Source: Antedon mediterranea (Eukaryota > Echinodermata > Crinoidea > Comatulida > Antedonidae). From it: a stretch of 64,000 nucleotides of DNA. The stretch covers positions 18,404,932 through 18,468,931 of the forward strand of contig NC_092679.1 of assembly GCF_964355755.1 (NCBI RefSeq). Direction: 5' to 3'. Below, in pieces: positions 1 to 9,723 of the stretch. The stretch's first letter is position 1. Each line of letters opens with the position of its first letter. The notes under the pieces are model-generated. The model was not told the DNA's origin and made no database searches. It worked only from the letters and a program-made list of their open reading frames with translations. The position numbers and the translations under genes are program-made.

Positions 1-5
1 ACTTG

Positions 6-45
6 CACTGATGAAGGGCTAGTGTTGCCCGAAAGCTCTGCTAAC
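6..45 (+). ncRNA. Hammerhead-ribozyme-like core (Penelope-type retroelement relic)
   Basis: Seen: CTGATGA at 8-14, a 4-bp stem GGGC/GCCC around the loop TAGTGTT, then GAAA, then a very short third stem (A-GC, loop TCT, GC-U) followed by A. This is the order of a type I hammerhead: CUGAUGA, stem II, GAAA, stem III, UH cleavage position. Known: Penelope-like retroelements carry minimal hammerheads with very short stem III. Odd: one extra A sits between CTGATGA and stem II, and stem I cannot be confirmed because the window starts at base 1. It lies in the last intron of TRMT6. It may be a dead relic; the core is convincing, activity is not. Confidence 0.45.
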
Positions 46-242
46 ATTTCTGGCTGTTTACTTTATCGTTTTGATTTAGCTTTTCGCTTTTTATTTTTGT
101 ATCTCCATTGAGATCCAGCCACTGATACCCACAGCATTGTCATTTTTTCAGTAATTTGCCTTTGGATGGATATATATATACATATTGTCCCTTGTTTATT
201 TCTCAATAGGTGTCCCTGTATTAAAAAGGTTTTGTACTATAC

Positions 243-3200
243 CTGATATTCCCTCAGCCAAGTTTCTGTTATTCTAATATTGAGTATTCCTCCTCGCTCA
301 CGAAGTTTAGTGTAGCACTCTACTAAAGCCTTAACAAAAAAATACAAAATAATGTTAATATTTATTTCCACAAAAAATAGAGCAAAATACAGAGTGTATT
401 TTTTATTTTTTTTTTCGGTATATAAAAATATATTACAAAACGACAGTCAAGGACTGAAATAAATTGTATTACAAATAAATAAAAATTAGTTAAAATTGCT
501 ATAAAAATAGTAACATCTTATTAAAATTAGATATCGTACCATAAAATTAAAAAAAAACTTTTTTAAATTCCCACAAATTATATATTAGTGTAATACATGT
601 TTTAATGAATATATCGACTTATTTCTTAGACTTTAGATCCCAGACACATTATATTGGTTTAAAAGTAAATATTTACCTCACGAAATGGACTGAAGACTAC
701 AAATTGTCTTGATGGTAAAAGCAGATCAATGAGTGTCATTAGTAAAGGTTCAGGTTGGAATTTTGAAGCTATGAGAAGGCTTAGGGAAAGAAAAAAGTAC
801 ATGTATTGTAAAACAATATTTGTTGTCGTTGCATACTAGTTATGCAACCTACACTATCAAACTAGTTTGACAAAAAAAGTGTGATGTGTCCAAATATGGT
901 AGTGTTATGACACCATCATATCCATATATGGGCACCTCACATAAGGTTTGATAGTGTAGACAGGGCTTAATTCTACACACACAATAGCAAACAGTATAAT
1001 AGCTTGATACTTACACATCCATGTTCTTAGCTTTTAGTAAATTTCTTGTGTTGTTGAGGAGCAGTTTTTTCTGAAGTCTTCTTTCTTGTTCAGTATTCTA
1101 AAAGGTAGAATAAGTAATATACTTTGAGTTTTTAAATTAAGAGAAACTGTAAGAGAATGTACCACATTAGAAAGCTCCTGCACGTCACAATGACCCCCGC
1201 ATGTGTACCATGTCATGTGACCCTAGACACATCACTTCCTGTAAAATTATGTATCTCATCACATTTAATCATTTTTGTTATACCATTTCAGTTTTTGGAT
1301 CATCTCCACCAGGTTTTTCTTCACTTTCATCCATCTTTTCATCGTCAGGTTCTCCCTCAAGTCTTTGCCTTTTGGGTATCCTTTCCACTTCCTCCTCCTC
1401 CTCCTCCTCTTCCCGGAAAACTGTAGAAACCTTGTTCATTGGGAATGTGTGTATTATCTTCTTGTATTCATCCGGAAAGTTGCAAGAGTCCATGACCTGC
1501 CATACTGGAAAATCTTCCGAATGTATTTGAAAGAGGTTTCCATGTCCTGTATATAAAATAATAAAATCATAATTCTTCGTCACATGCTAGCAAAAATTTA
1601 AGTTGATTTTTACTTTAATTTCTATTGAATTTTAATCGTAGGGCAAGGGATACATTATAGTATACTAACAACAAATGAGGATATTATAATAATATGGAGC
1701 TTTCGTTTTGCGTCGACCAAACTACGTCATGTTAGTTCATTGTGCGCATGCATATACAGTGTATGTGTGACCTTATTCCTCACCTAGACACAGTTTTGAT
1801 GGCTTTTAGGTCCAGATGAAGACCGACAACACATCGGTCGTGCATATGACATAAACTTGCAGGCCACATGTGGAAAACCACAGTTCTATTATATATAGGG
1901 GATTATAAATGGATGCTTTATATGTATGTAATTTGTACAACTAGTACATACTATGGGATTATAATTATGCTTCATATGTATATGTAATTTGTAAAACTAA
2001 TAATGGGATTATAAAGGCTTCATATGTATATGTAATTTGTACAACTAGTACATACCAGCCATTCTTTCTAGCACTGCACTCAGTAACAGACCTTGACAGG
2101 TTTCAACAAGCACTACATTTAAACCGCTTTGAACGTTCCCTTGTGTTAAGATCTGGGACATGGTGTCCATTCTTATGTGTCTGCAGAAAGAAACACATCA
2201 CATAATCAAGAGGCAAATTTGGCAGATGAAGGAAGCGACCTCATTCTCCTGAAATGTCCTGAAGGATATCAGTCACTGTACTAGGCAATAGCATTTTAAA
2301 TTGAGAAATTTTAGAAGTACTGTATTTTAGTGCTTCTTTAGATAGAAGAATGTATTTAATCTACTCCATGAATTATTTGATAAGCGGTTAGCAAAGAGAT
2401 TTCTAATATGTCAGTTTCAATGATGCGCTATGGCTTATTATACTGAAAACTGCTGTCTATGGCACGCCTTCTCAATCCGTCATACTTACAAGCACTTAGA
2501 CGGCCCCTTCATCATATACATATCGCATAGTAACCTTATACTTGGTCTTAGAATTCGGAATCGTAGCATGTGTCTGAAAAATAATCAACCTTTTTATCTG
2601 CATTTAAAGCATTAAACTTGATTTTAAAATCATGTAACCTTCTATAAAATTATAACACAAAACAAAATTGGAAATAACATCAAATATAATTCCTCTAGAT
2701 AGATAAGAGCTTACTTTTTTTTCTTCTTTTTGAGATATTTTTCTTGAGAAAATACTGTTTTACTCTTAAATGTTGCGCTATTTTCCACAATTTGCTCAAC
2801 CAGATCCTAATGTTAAAAAACAAAATGAAAAAGATGACAATATACATTTTACAACATATCTGTTCTGTAATTGCAAATTTACAAGAATTACAACTATGTT
2901 CTCCAGAAATCAATCAATCGCCTTCTCACATTCCCTTTACCTGTCCCTGTACACCTTGTGATTTCATAGCAGCTATGTCATCTCTTGTTAATCGTTGAGA
3001 TGTACCATCGTCAACAAGAGACCTGTTGTCATGGCCACCAGTGGTTCCTTCAGCTGTAAAAAGACAATGAAATAGTTGAATTGGGATGAAATAGATGATG
3101 TTGCCTGGGCAATGACATCAACACCCTCAAAAAGCTTTATTTCTCATCCCTCTTTCCCAACTCATCTCACTAAAAAAAATTGTTTTCACTTGTTTGAATG

Positions 3201-3989
3201 CTTGGGTTCAAACAACTTTATGGGGAATTGTAATATATTGCAGTTGAATAGTAATGATATATTTCATGGTGAATATAACGAGAAAGGTGAATGACCTGAT
3301 GCCAATCACCATTATCATCTTCACTTGATTGTTACCTTGTTCCTCTTCATCAGGTTGAACTTGTTTTATAGTTCTGTCAACAACATCCCATAAGGTACCA
3401 TAAGGTTTGCCAATGGCAGGATCAATGCTGAAATTCCTTTTTAAAAGGAAGATATTTCTGTGAAATAGGAAAATATTGGATCAACAAAATTGTGTTGTGT
3501 ATTTTTGGTTTTTTTTTCATTCTGTCATAATGTTGGCAATCCATGGAAAGTATTGTCCTTTAAACTACATTTTTTACGATGACGTTTCTCTATGAATTGG
3601 CATGGTAAAGTTGGCAAAAGGTTGTCAATGTCAGCTACAAACAGTTTTTAAAATTAGATTTCCTGTTGTCTTGGCATAATGACACAAATATAATGGTAGT
3701 ATTATTAGCTCCATATCAGTTCGCCTACAGAATTAAATTAGCACGGAATTGTGAAATTAATGGGATCACTTCCTGTATATTTTGAAAGAGGATGTTTACG
3801 CCTGACTCGTGCATGTCACACCATCTACAAGCCATAAGCGACTCACTACTACTTCTTGTCTCAACCTCTCATACGGTAGGGACTATAATTATTCACCAAC
3901 CTGTTTCTAAAAATCTTCACTAATTTAAGATCATTCCCTCGTTTTAGTATAAGAGAATCACCGGCATTTATAACACTACTGTGATCCAT
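243..3989 (-). CDS. TRMT6: TRMT6, tRNA (adenine58-N1)-methyltransferase non-catalytic subunit (10 exons, 3' end off window)
   Basis: Partner of catalytic TRMT61A in the nuclear enzyme that makes m1A58 in the tRNA T-loop; this subunit helps hold the tRNA. Exons on the minus strand in gene order: 3989-3901, 3457-3336, 3053-2941, 2806-2715, 2573-2490, 2180-2056, 1546-1284, 1097-1015, 779-677, 329-243. All join in phase (387 codons; the human protein has about 500). Family landmarks as remembered: N-terminal GDSLILKRGNDLKLVKIFR, GKPYGTLWDV, DNRSLVDDGTSQRLTRDDI, ENSATFKSKT followed by a lysine run, a degenerate methyltransferase fold with GNVQSGLNVVLVETCQGLLL, an acidic low-complexity insert in exon 7, SKFQPEPLLMTLIDLLLPSR, and CYTKLRERGGILNIRITETW. 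The start is the only ATG giving the conserved N-terminus. The final exon (the glycine-rich end in human) is beyond base 1. Introns carry a MITE, a tandem repeat and ribozyme-like relics. Confidence 0.93.
849..967. mobile_element. MITE, family A (CTACACTATCAAAC inverted ends)
   Basis: Terminal inverted repeats: CTACACTATCAAACTAG on the left and GTTTGATAGTGTAGACAG on the right, with a characteristic middle (AAATATGGTAGTG, CCATATATGGGCAC). Related copies lie at 10691-10831, 14181-14284 and 32178-32328. About 120 bp, non-coding, inside the TRMT6 intron between exons 8 and 9. Superfamily not assigned. Confidence 0.75.
1812..1842 (+). other. Possible decayed hammerhead-like motif
   Basis: CCAGATGA is followed by GACCG, the loop ACAACACAT and CGGTC, mirroring the CTGATGA plus stem II layout at the window start. 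The GAAA after stem II is missing (G then TGC), so it is at best a dead relic. It lies in the TRMT6 intron between exons 6 and 7. Confidence 0.25.
1899..2055. repeat. Three-copy tandem repeat ending at a TRMT6 splice donor
   Basis: Three copies of a unit of about 50-55 bp beginning GGGATTATAA and running through CATATGTATATGTAATTTGT to ACAACTAGTACATAC. The last copy ends at 2055, directly against TRMT6 exon 6 (2056-2180). Its terminal GTACATAC, read on the minus strand, is the splice donor GTATGTAC. The first copy carries the same string around 1940-1952, a decoy donor. Confidence 0.7.
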
Positions 3990-5883
3990 TTTCCACAAAA
4001 GCTAGGCCTAAGCCTAACGATAATTAAAAGACCGGAGGAAATTGAAGCGGAAAAACATGTGTTTTGTTGTATGTACAGGAAATCAGTGAAGCGATTTATT
4101 TGGCTATAGCCCCCTCAGCGTTCGGGTTCACGCACTTTATTTTGTGTGCGTACTCTTAGCACGTTCGGAAAAAGACGCTCTGCGTCTTTTTTTCATGAGT
4201 AAACTTTCCAATTCAGCGCATTTAACAAAAACGGAACTGACACACACCGTCATTACAGTTCAAAACAAGGACAATTAGATAATACGTCCCGACTGCATTC
4301 ACGAAGGTTGTTCAATAATTTGTACAGTACTTCAAAACAAATAATGGTAAGAAGGTTTAGTTTATTATTGTGTTGACTTTATATTCTCACCTTTTGTGTT
4401 TCCAGAGCAGAGTGTATAACTTGGCACCCCTTATAATAATAGTCATGTGTGGTTCAATGGCTTATAAGTGTATAGGTATGTTAGCTAGACATGTCTCTAG
4501 GGATAGGCAGGCCCTAGACGTCCTATGGCGATAACTTATTAGGTCAAGTGATCACATTTTAAAGGAAATTGTATTAACCTAATGTTATTCTTAATTTGGT
4601 GATATTTGAACTCTGCCTACAGGCTTGTCAATTATGTTTTATTATGTCAATGTTATGTTACTTAATGTACTGGAACGGTATAGGCCTATAGGGCATAGGC
4701 CTATCTATATTTTGAAAGATTCATTTAGGCCTAGAATAGACAAGAAAGTCAAAGTTTATAAAATCATATTAATTAATGCACATCCATAAGCCAGTCTTTA
4801 TTAACCTTATAGGATATTGTAATTAGTCAGCTAAAATATTCGTACCCTTGTACAAAATGAGTTACGTAACCTGGATTAAACTCAATGCCTTTGCGTAATC
4901 CCGTTACAAAACACAACTCAGCGTTTCCGAAGTTCGCGGCGTGTCTTCAATAGACTCGTATTCAATTGCGTCTGTTTTGTACTTTTTGTCAATCTCTTTG
5001 TCTCTTTTATTAGTGTGTACTTGTATCTATAAATACCGCTATTATTCGTTGCCAGATTGTGTTGTATTAAAACGGGGTGAAGTTGTGTTTTACCGTCTCT
5101 GCTGGTTTATTTTTATTTGTGCATATTATAATCATGACGGTATATTGTAGAATAAATTATATGTTGAGTTGCTATAATTGCTTTGTTAAACATATCGTGA
5201 GTATTGTTGGGTTTGTGTAGGCCTAATTACTTTAGATATAATTATATAGGCCTACATATTGTGAGTAGCATAGCGAGTAGGACTATGGGTTAGAGAATAT
5301 GTCCATATATTTGCAATGTTTTAAAGTCTGTTAGGATTATGTAAACCCTCGCTAAAAAAACTATAGATTTAATTAAAAGTGTTAAGGCCAATTTACACAG
5401 ACGAGCGGTATCAATGGTAAGCGGAAAACCGCGTAGCTTGTCCCACGTAGAATCTATATCTATCATGAGCGGAAACAGTCCGTCCACTCCGCGATGGTCA
5501 TAAGAAATACAATAGTTTCCACGACTTGTTACTGGTTTTTATGTGTACCCACGTTTCGTGAGTAATGTAACACCACCTCTTTGCAATATTATAGATTAGT
5601 AGTGTTAATTGGTCACCACAAAGAGCTTAATGTATGCATATGGCCACAACATATGTCTTACTGTACGTAACTGCTTTTTTTCCCTCAGTTAATGTTATCT
5701 AGCGTTGTATGAGGTAAATCATTGACAATAGAAAGGAATAATAAACAGCAAAAGCATTTAGACAGTGACAGAGAAAAAACAAAATAATCAGTTTTTATTT
5801 GTAACAGAGCGCCGCATCTGCTGATGCATTGTTGAAATGTTATTAAAATACAATAATGGTAATGCGATGTGTTTCCTTGACAG
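3990..5883. other. Intergenic region between TRMT6 and the orphan ORF
   Basis: No supported coding exon. It holds the TRMT6 upstream region, a short perfect hairpin (AAAAAGACGC, TCT, GCGTCTTTTT) near 4168-4191, and several scattered TAGGCCTA-like words at 4680-4730 and 5220-5255. A good splice acceptor (TTCCTTGACAG) ends at 5883, so an untranslated first exon of the downstream gene could lie here. The 69-codon hydrophobic ORF at 4941-5150 has no support. Confidence 0.5.
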
Positions 5884-5931
5884 ATGGTGACAACAACTGA
5901 TGGTGATGAGCGAGTCAGAAAAAGTTTGTAA
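5884..5931 (+). promoter_or_regulatory. Possible upstream ORF overlapping the orphan gene start
   Basis: ATG at 5884, just after a splice acceptor, opens a 15-codon frame ending TAA at 5931. It overlaps the main start at 5900 in another frame. If the mRNA includes it, ribosomes meet this ATG first, which would lower translation of the 500-residue ORF. An inference from position only. Confidence 0.3.
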
Positions 5932-7402
5932 ATCAACGCTGAAGAATTTAGACAATTTGGTTCACGGTTTTGTCGAATCCGTCGCTCACGAACACGAGCA
6001 TCAGATTGACCATCTGAAGGAGACGCCGAGCTTTGCCGCCGGTAATAATGTAATAACTGAATTTACAAATCAGCCTGAATCTACACCTCTCAATCAACTA
6101 CAGACACAAACGCAACAACTCCCGACGTTAAAAGAGAACCAACTACTCGAAGAGACTATTACTACTACCTCTAGATTTAGCGACTTTAGCTTTCTGCCAG
6201 AAAGATCCGTTCTTACAGAATCTGCAAAGTCTTTAATGATTGACTCTTACGAATTGGCTAATGACACTCTAGCCGTAGTTCGAGTGCCGCCGAAGAGTAA
6301 GCGTCTTTTTTCAGCGGCTCTGCTGGTTGCGAATGCAACACATAGATCTGTAAATTCATTGGTGTCGTCTGGTTTTGGATCAGACGATATAATTCCTGAA
6401 AAAGACACTAAAACTTTACCGCTTCCTATCGGTTTCAACGAATCTGCGATTGCAAACGCGCTGCCGACTGCTGTGAATAAACTTAAGAAACAGAAGAAAT
6501 CTCGAGGTACTTCGAGATTGAATGCTGTGTTGAAAGAGACATCAGCAGAAGAAGAAGAAGAAACAATTGACCATCGTTTGAAGATGTTACAACGACGTCT
6601 TGATAGAATTCCAAAAAAAAGACATCAATGCAGAGAGAGCAATAGCGGATGCTCTGTTGATGATCCGTTGATGTTTAACAACTGCACTAAAATGAGCGAA
6701 TCGGTCGTCAGAGATAATCTTAACAATATTATTACTTTAGAGAATCTCAACATTACGCCCAATAAGAGTTACACCGCTGTCGAAATAAACGACAGCGAAA
6801 GTGAAGAAGATGACGAAGAAGTAGTTATACGAAACGAAGATTTTCAAAATGAAGACTATGGCGTTCTGGGTGTTATAATAGAAACAGAAATTACTGATAA
6901 ACAAATTATGAAAAATAAGAAGAAAAAGAAGAATAACGTGCTTCCACTTTCGTTATTCCGTGCAACTGTTAACTCAAATTTGGAAGTCGACATAGAAAAA
7001 AGGGAACGCTTTTTAAAGGAATATATACGGGTCGCCACACTTGCCGAACCTAATGTTGTCGTTTCTTTGTACTGTAGATGGAACCCTCGTCTGTCCGTAG
7101 CATGTGGTCAGACGACAGAATTGATTATGTATACTATGAAAGCCTTCTTTACCACAAATAGCGGTCTACACGTGAATTGGATTCATAGTCCTGAGGAACA
7201 ATTTGAACGATTTCTCGAACGAGGCGCGCGGATGAAATTTCGTAAGAGTAAAGACTATCCGGTAAACGTCACGGCAGTACTGGCTTTATCACGTGACGCA
7301 TCCATATTGCTCAAGAATCCAAACTCAAAACTTTTACGCTCTCTGAGCGAACTTTTGGGAATCAGTAAAAACGAATTAGCAGTTGTTGAGATAAACGTTT
7401 AA
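5900..7402 (+). CDS. Intronless orphan protein, 500 residues, function unknown
   Basis: Not recognised. One long uninterrupted frame starts ATGGTGATGAGC; the second ATG at 5906 is an equally likely start. The first 210 residues are polar and probably disordered. Visible features: a basic cluster KLKKQKKSR (194-202), a glutamate run (217-221), a cysteine pair in RHQCRESNSGC (241-251), an acidic patch DSESEEDDEE (298-307) and a lysine run (340-344). From about 360 to 500 the sequence looks folded, with LYCRWNPRLSVACGQTTE and HSPEEQFERFLERGARMKF. No signal peptide or membrane segment. The basic and acidic patches suggest a nuclear protein, by inference. The coding DNA looks richer in GC and CpG than its flanks, arguing for a real and perhaps captured or retroposed gene. 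AATAAA lies near 7583. Confidence 0.7.
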   Translation: MVMSESEKVCKSTLKNLDNLVHGFVESVAHEHEHQIDHLKETPSFAAGNNVITEFTNQPESTPLNQLQTQTQQLPTLKENQLLEETITTTSRFSDFSFLPERSVLTESAKSLMIDSYELANDTLAVVRVPPKSKRLFSAALLVANATHRSVNSLVSSGFGSDDIIPEKDTKTLPLPIGFNESAIANALPTAVNKLKKQKKSRGTSRLNAVLKETSAEEEEETIDHRLKMLQRRLDRIPKKRHQCRESNSGCSVDDPLMFNNCTKMSESVVRDNLNNIITLENLNITPNKSYTAVEINDSESEEDDEEVVIRNEDFQNEDYGVLGVIIETEITDKQIMKNKKKKKNNVLPLSLFRATVNSNLEVDIEKRERFLKEYIRVATLAEPNVVVSLYCRWNPRLSVACGQTTELIMYTMKAFFTTNSGLHVNWIHSPEEQFERFLERGARMKFRKSKDYPVNVTAVLALSRDASILLKNPNSKLLRSLSELLGISKNELAVVEINV

Positions 7403-8167
7403 ATGTTAAACACTAACAAATTTACCGTCAAAGTTTAATTATCGTATGCAAATTATGACTTCAATATTAGAATTAGATTTGTACTTCTTTTAAAGAAATG
7501 TTTTTTAAAGATTTTATTGAGAAAATCAGAAAAGTATATTTTTACAAAATAATATTTTATCAGTTTAGAAAAACATCGTAAAAAATAAATTTAATTTTTA
7601 AGAAAGTATCGCATTAGTTGAATTGTTTTCCTGTTATTAATCGAGTTTAGATTAACCGACTTACATTGACTGAGCTTGTGACGTGCGCGCGAGTAACCCA
7701 AATGAATTCAATGACTAAAATAATTGCGAATTGATTCGATCTGTGTGAAATCGGGAAATGTTGTGATTCTATCACAAATTTATTCACATTTACAAAAGTA
7801 CAGTACATAAAATCGTTATACAGTAGTTCTTACTATCATCGTAAATCGACAACAAATAAATGGAAAAAATAATGTTACACAAAATTATTAAAAATACTAG
7901 ATCTATTTTAAAAACAAGAAAGGTTTATTTCGGTGGATAAAATTATTTAAATACATTCAGATATAGGCCTAAGATATAAACTTGTGTTGTTGCCAAAACT
8001 TATGATATAGAAAGGCTGTTTACAATTATATTTGTTGTTTTCTAATTTTATTGAGAAAAAATGAAAAATAACTTCAGATTTATTGAAATATTGAAAAAAT
8101 AATTTACAGTATCTTAATTATAGTTTTCCAAAACAAAACTGAACAGATCACCAATGTTAAATCGCTT
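7403..8167. other. Intergenic AT-rich stretch
   Basis: 3' flank of the orphan gene with AATAAA-like signals (7583-7589 and later). I see no ORF, RNA gene or clear repeat. Confidence 0.5.
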
Positions 8168-8317
8168 AGGCCGGTATTCATGAAAGGGGACTATCTTTAG
8201 TCCTGGACTATCCTTAGTCCTGGACTATGTAGTCCAGGACTAAGGATAATCCTGGACTATCCTTGATATGGTATTCATGAAACCTGGACTAAATAGTCCT
8301 GGATTAAGCCACGGAAA
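8168..8317. repeat. Palindromic repeat of TAGTCCTGGACTA words
   Basis: Tandem and inverted copies of AGTCCTGGACTA between two copies of GGTATTCATGAAA (8172 and 8271). The AGTCCAGGACT core is self-complementary, so the piece can fold on itself. Probably a non-autonomous transposon or part of one; ends and target duplication are unclear. Confidence 0.6.
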
Positions 8318-8533
8318 ATTACAGCAGCTAGGTGGTCCATGATGTTTCCTTAGTGCATTTTAAAAATTGTGCTTTAAATTTGGGTTAAAGTAATTCCACA
8401 TCAATTAAAAAATATTTAAAAAATAAAATTAACGTAAATGTTAGCTTAAATAAGAAGACTCTCGTTCTGCTGAATTTGTCGTGGTTGGGTCATAGGTCAT
8501 GACCTCAATTAAACGTCCATACTTTCTTTATTA

Positions 8534-9021
8534 CCGTAAATCTTCTAATTGTAGCCCAGGGTTATTATTCTTTCCGAGGGTTATTATTCTTTGATTGTTT
8601 TTTAGGGTGGGTTACTATTAGAAGGGGGTTACTATTAGAGTAGTGGGTTACTATTACTAATCTCAAATTAGGCACCTGAAAATAGTAACCCACCCCAACT
8701 TTTCCTGTCAGCAAATCATAGCAAAATAATAAAACAGTACCAATAAATAATTTGTTTGAACTCTAAATTTATTTTATAAACTCAAAAACACTCAATCCTC
8801 CCCACTACCGAGATCAATATGCATTATCTCCTTGTTTTCAAAATAAGGCTGGATCATAAACGACCAGTCTTCATAAATGTCATTTTGTGACTCTAATATT
8901 AACCCCCATGGGTTACTATTAGAGTAGTGGGTTATTATTATAGATTGACTTATCTCCAAGGTGGGTTACTATTAGAAGGGGGTTACTATTAGAGTGTGGG
9001 TTACTAATAGAAGATTTATGG
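8534..9021. mobile_element. MITE with TA target duplication and CCGTAAATCTTC ends
   Basis: Left end CCGTAAATCTTCTAATTGTA, right end (reverse complement) CCATAAATCTTCTATTAGTA, each flanked by TA (8532-8533 and 9022-9023), the signature of Tc1/mariner-type insertion. The 488-bp interior has many copies of GGGTTACTATTAGA and its relatives in both orientations. No coding capacity. A similar-ended element lies at 55444. Confidence 0.75.
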
Positions 9022-9723
9022 TAAATATCAACTTAAGCAAGTAAGATACTTTCCTTTAGTCATTAATATCAAGCATTGAATTCTAATATATTTAAAGTTT
9101 TGATTTATTGAATACTATGTCACGTTATCTTGATTCCGCCCGCAACCGAAAATGTTGAACTGAGTGACCGAAGACTGATGACCCTTCTACGGTTGAATGG
9201 TCGTAAAACCATTGGAAGTTTGTGTTGGAATGTTACCAATAAAAAGAGTATAAAAACACAAATTAGTAATATATAACCCATGGAAACGGCAAACTCTGGT
9301 TCCTAAAATAAACGAGAAAATATTTCAAAAATGATAATTTTATTATTTAACCACACATTCTATGGAAAACTTTGTCCCATTGGCAGAAGGGGCACTATAA
9401 TTTAGATTCTAGACCGAAATTAGTAAAAAGATTAATATTTCGGCACATATGGCGTTTCATACGAAACGCCGACGGACATAAAAAAAGACTGCCAGGGAAG
9501 TATTATTTATTATTTTCATACCTCAGTTTGATTTAGCTGCCATAGTTCTTATTTTTTTTCTTTTATAAGGCCTTAAGGTCAAGCACAGCATCAATTGAAA
9601 GGTAGGGTCAATCGGTCAGTATTGCTAAAACATTACTCTTGGGTCAAAACCAAGCAATAAAAATATTTAAAGGAATAGGGGGGGACCTATAGAAAATTTA
9701 CTCTACTAAAAAAACTAAAATGC
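9022..9723. other. 3' flank of the carboxypeptidase gene
   Basis: No gene seen. Minus-strand AATAAA words lie near 9335 and 9505 and could be polyadenylation signals for the carboxypeptidase. Confidence 0.4.

Noticed and set aside
4941-5150. Small hydrophobic + strand ORF of 69 codons
   Set aside because: AT-rich chance frame in the intergenic gap, without family resemblance.
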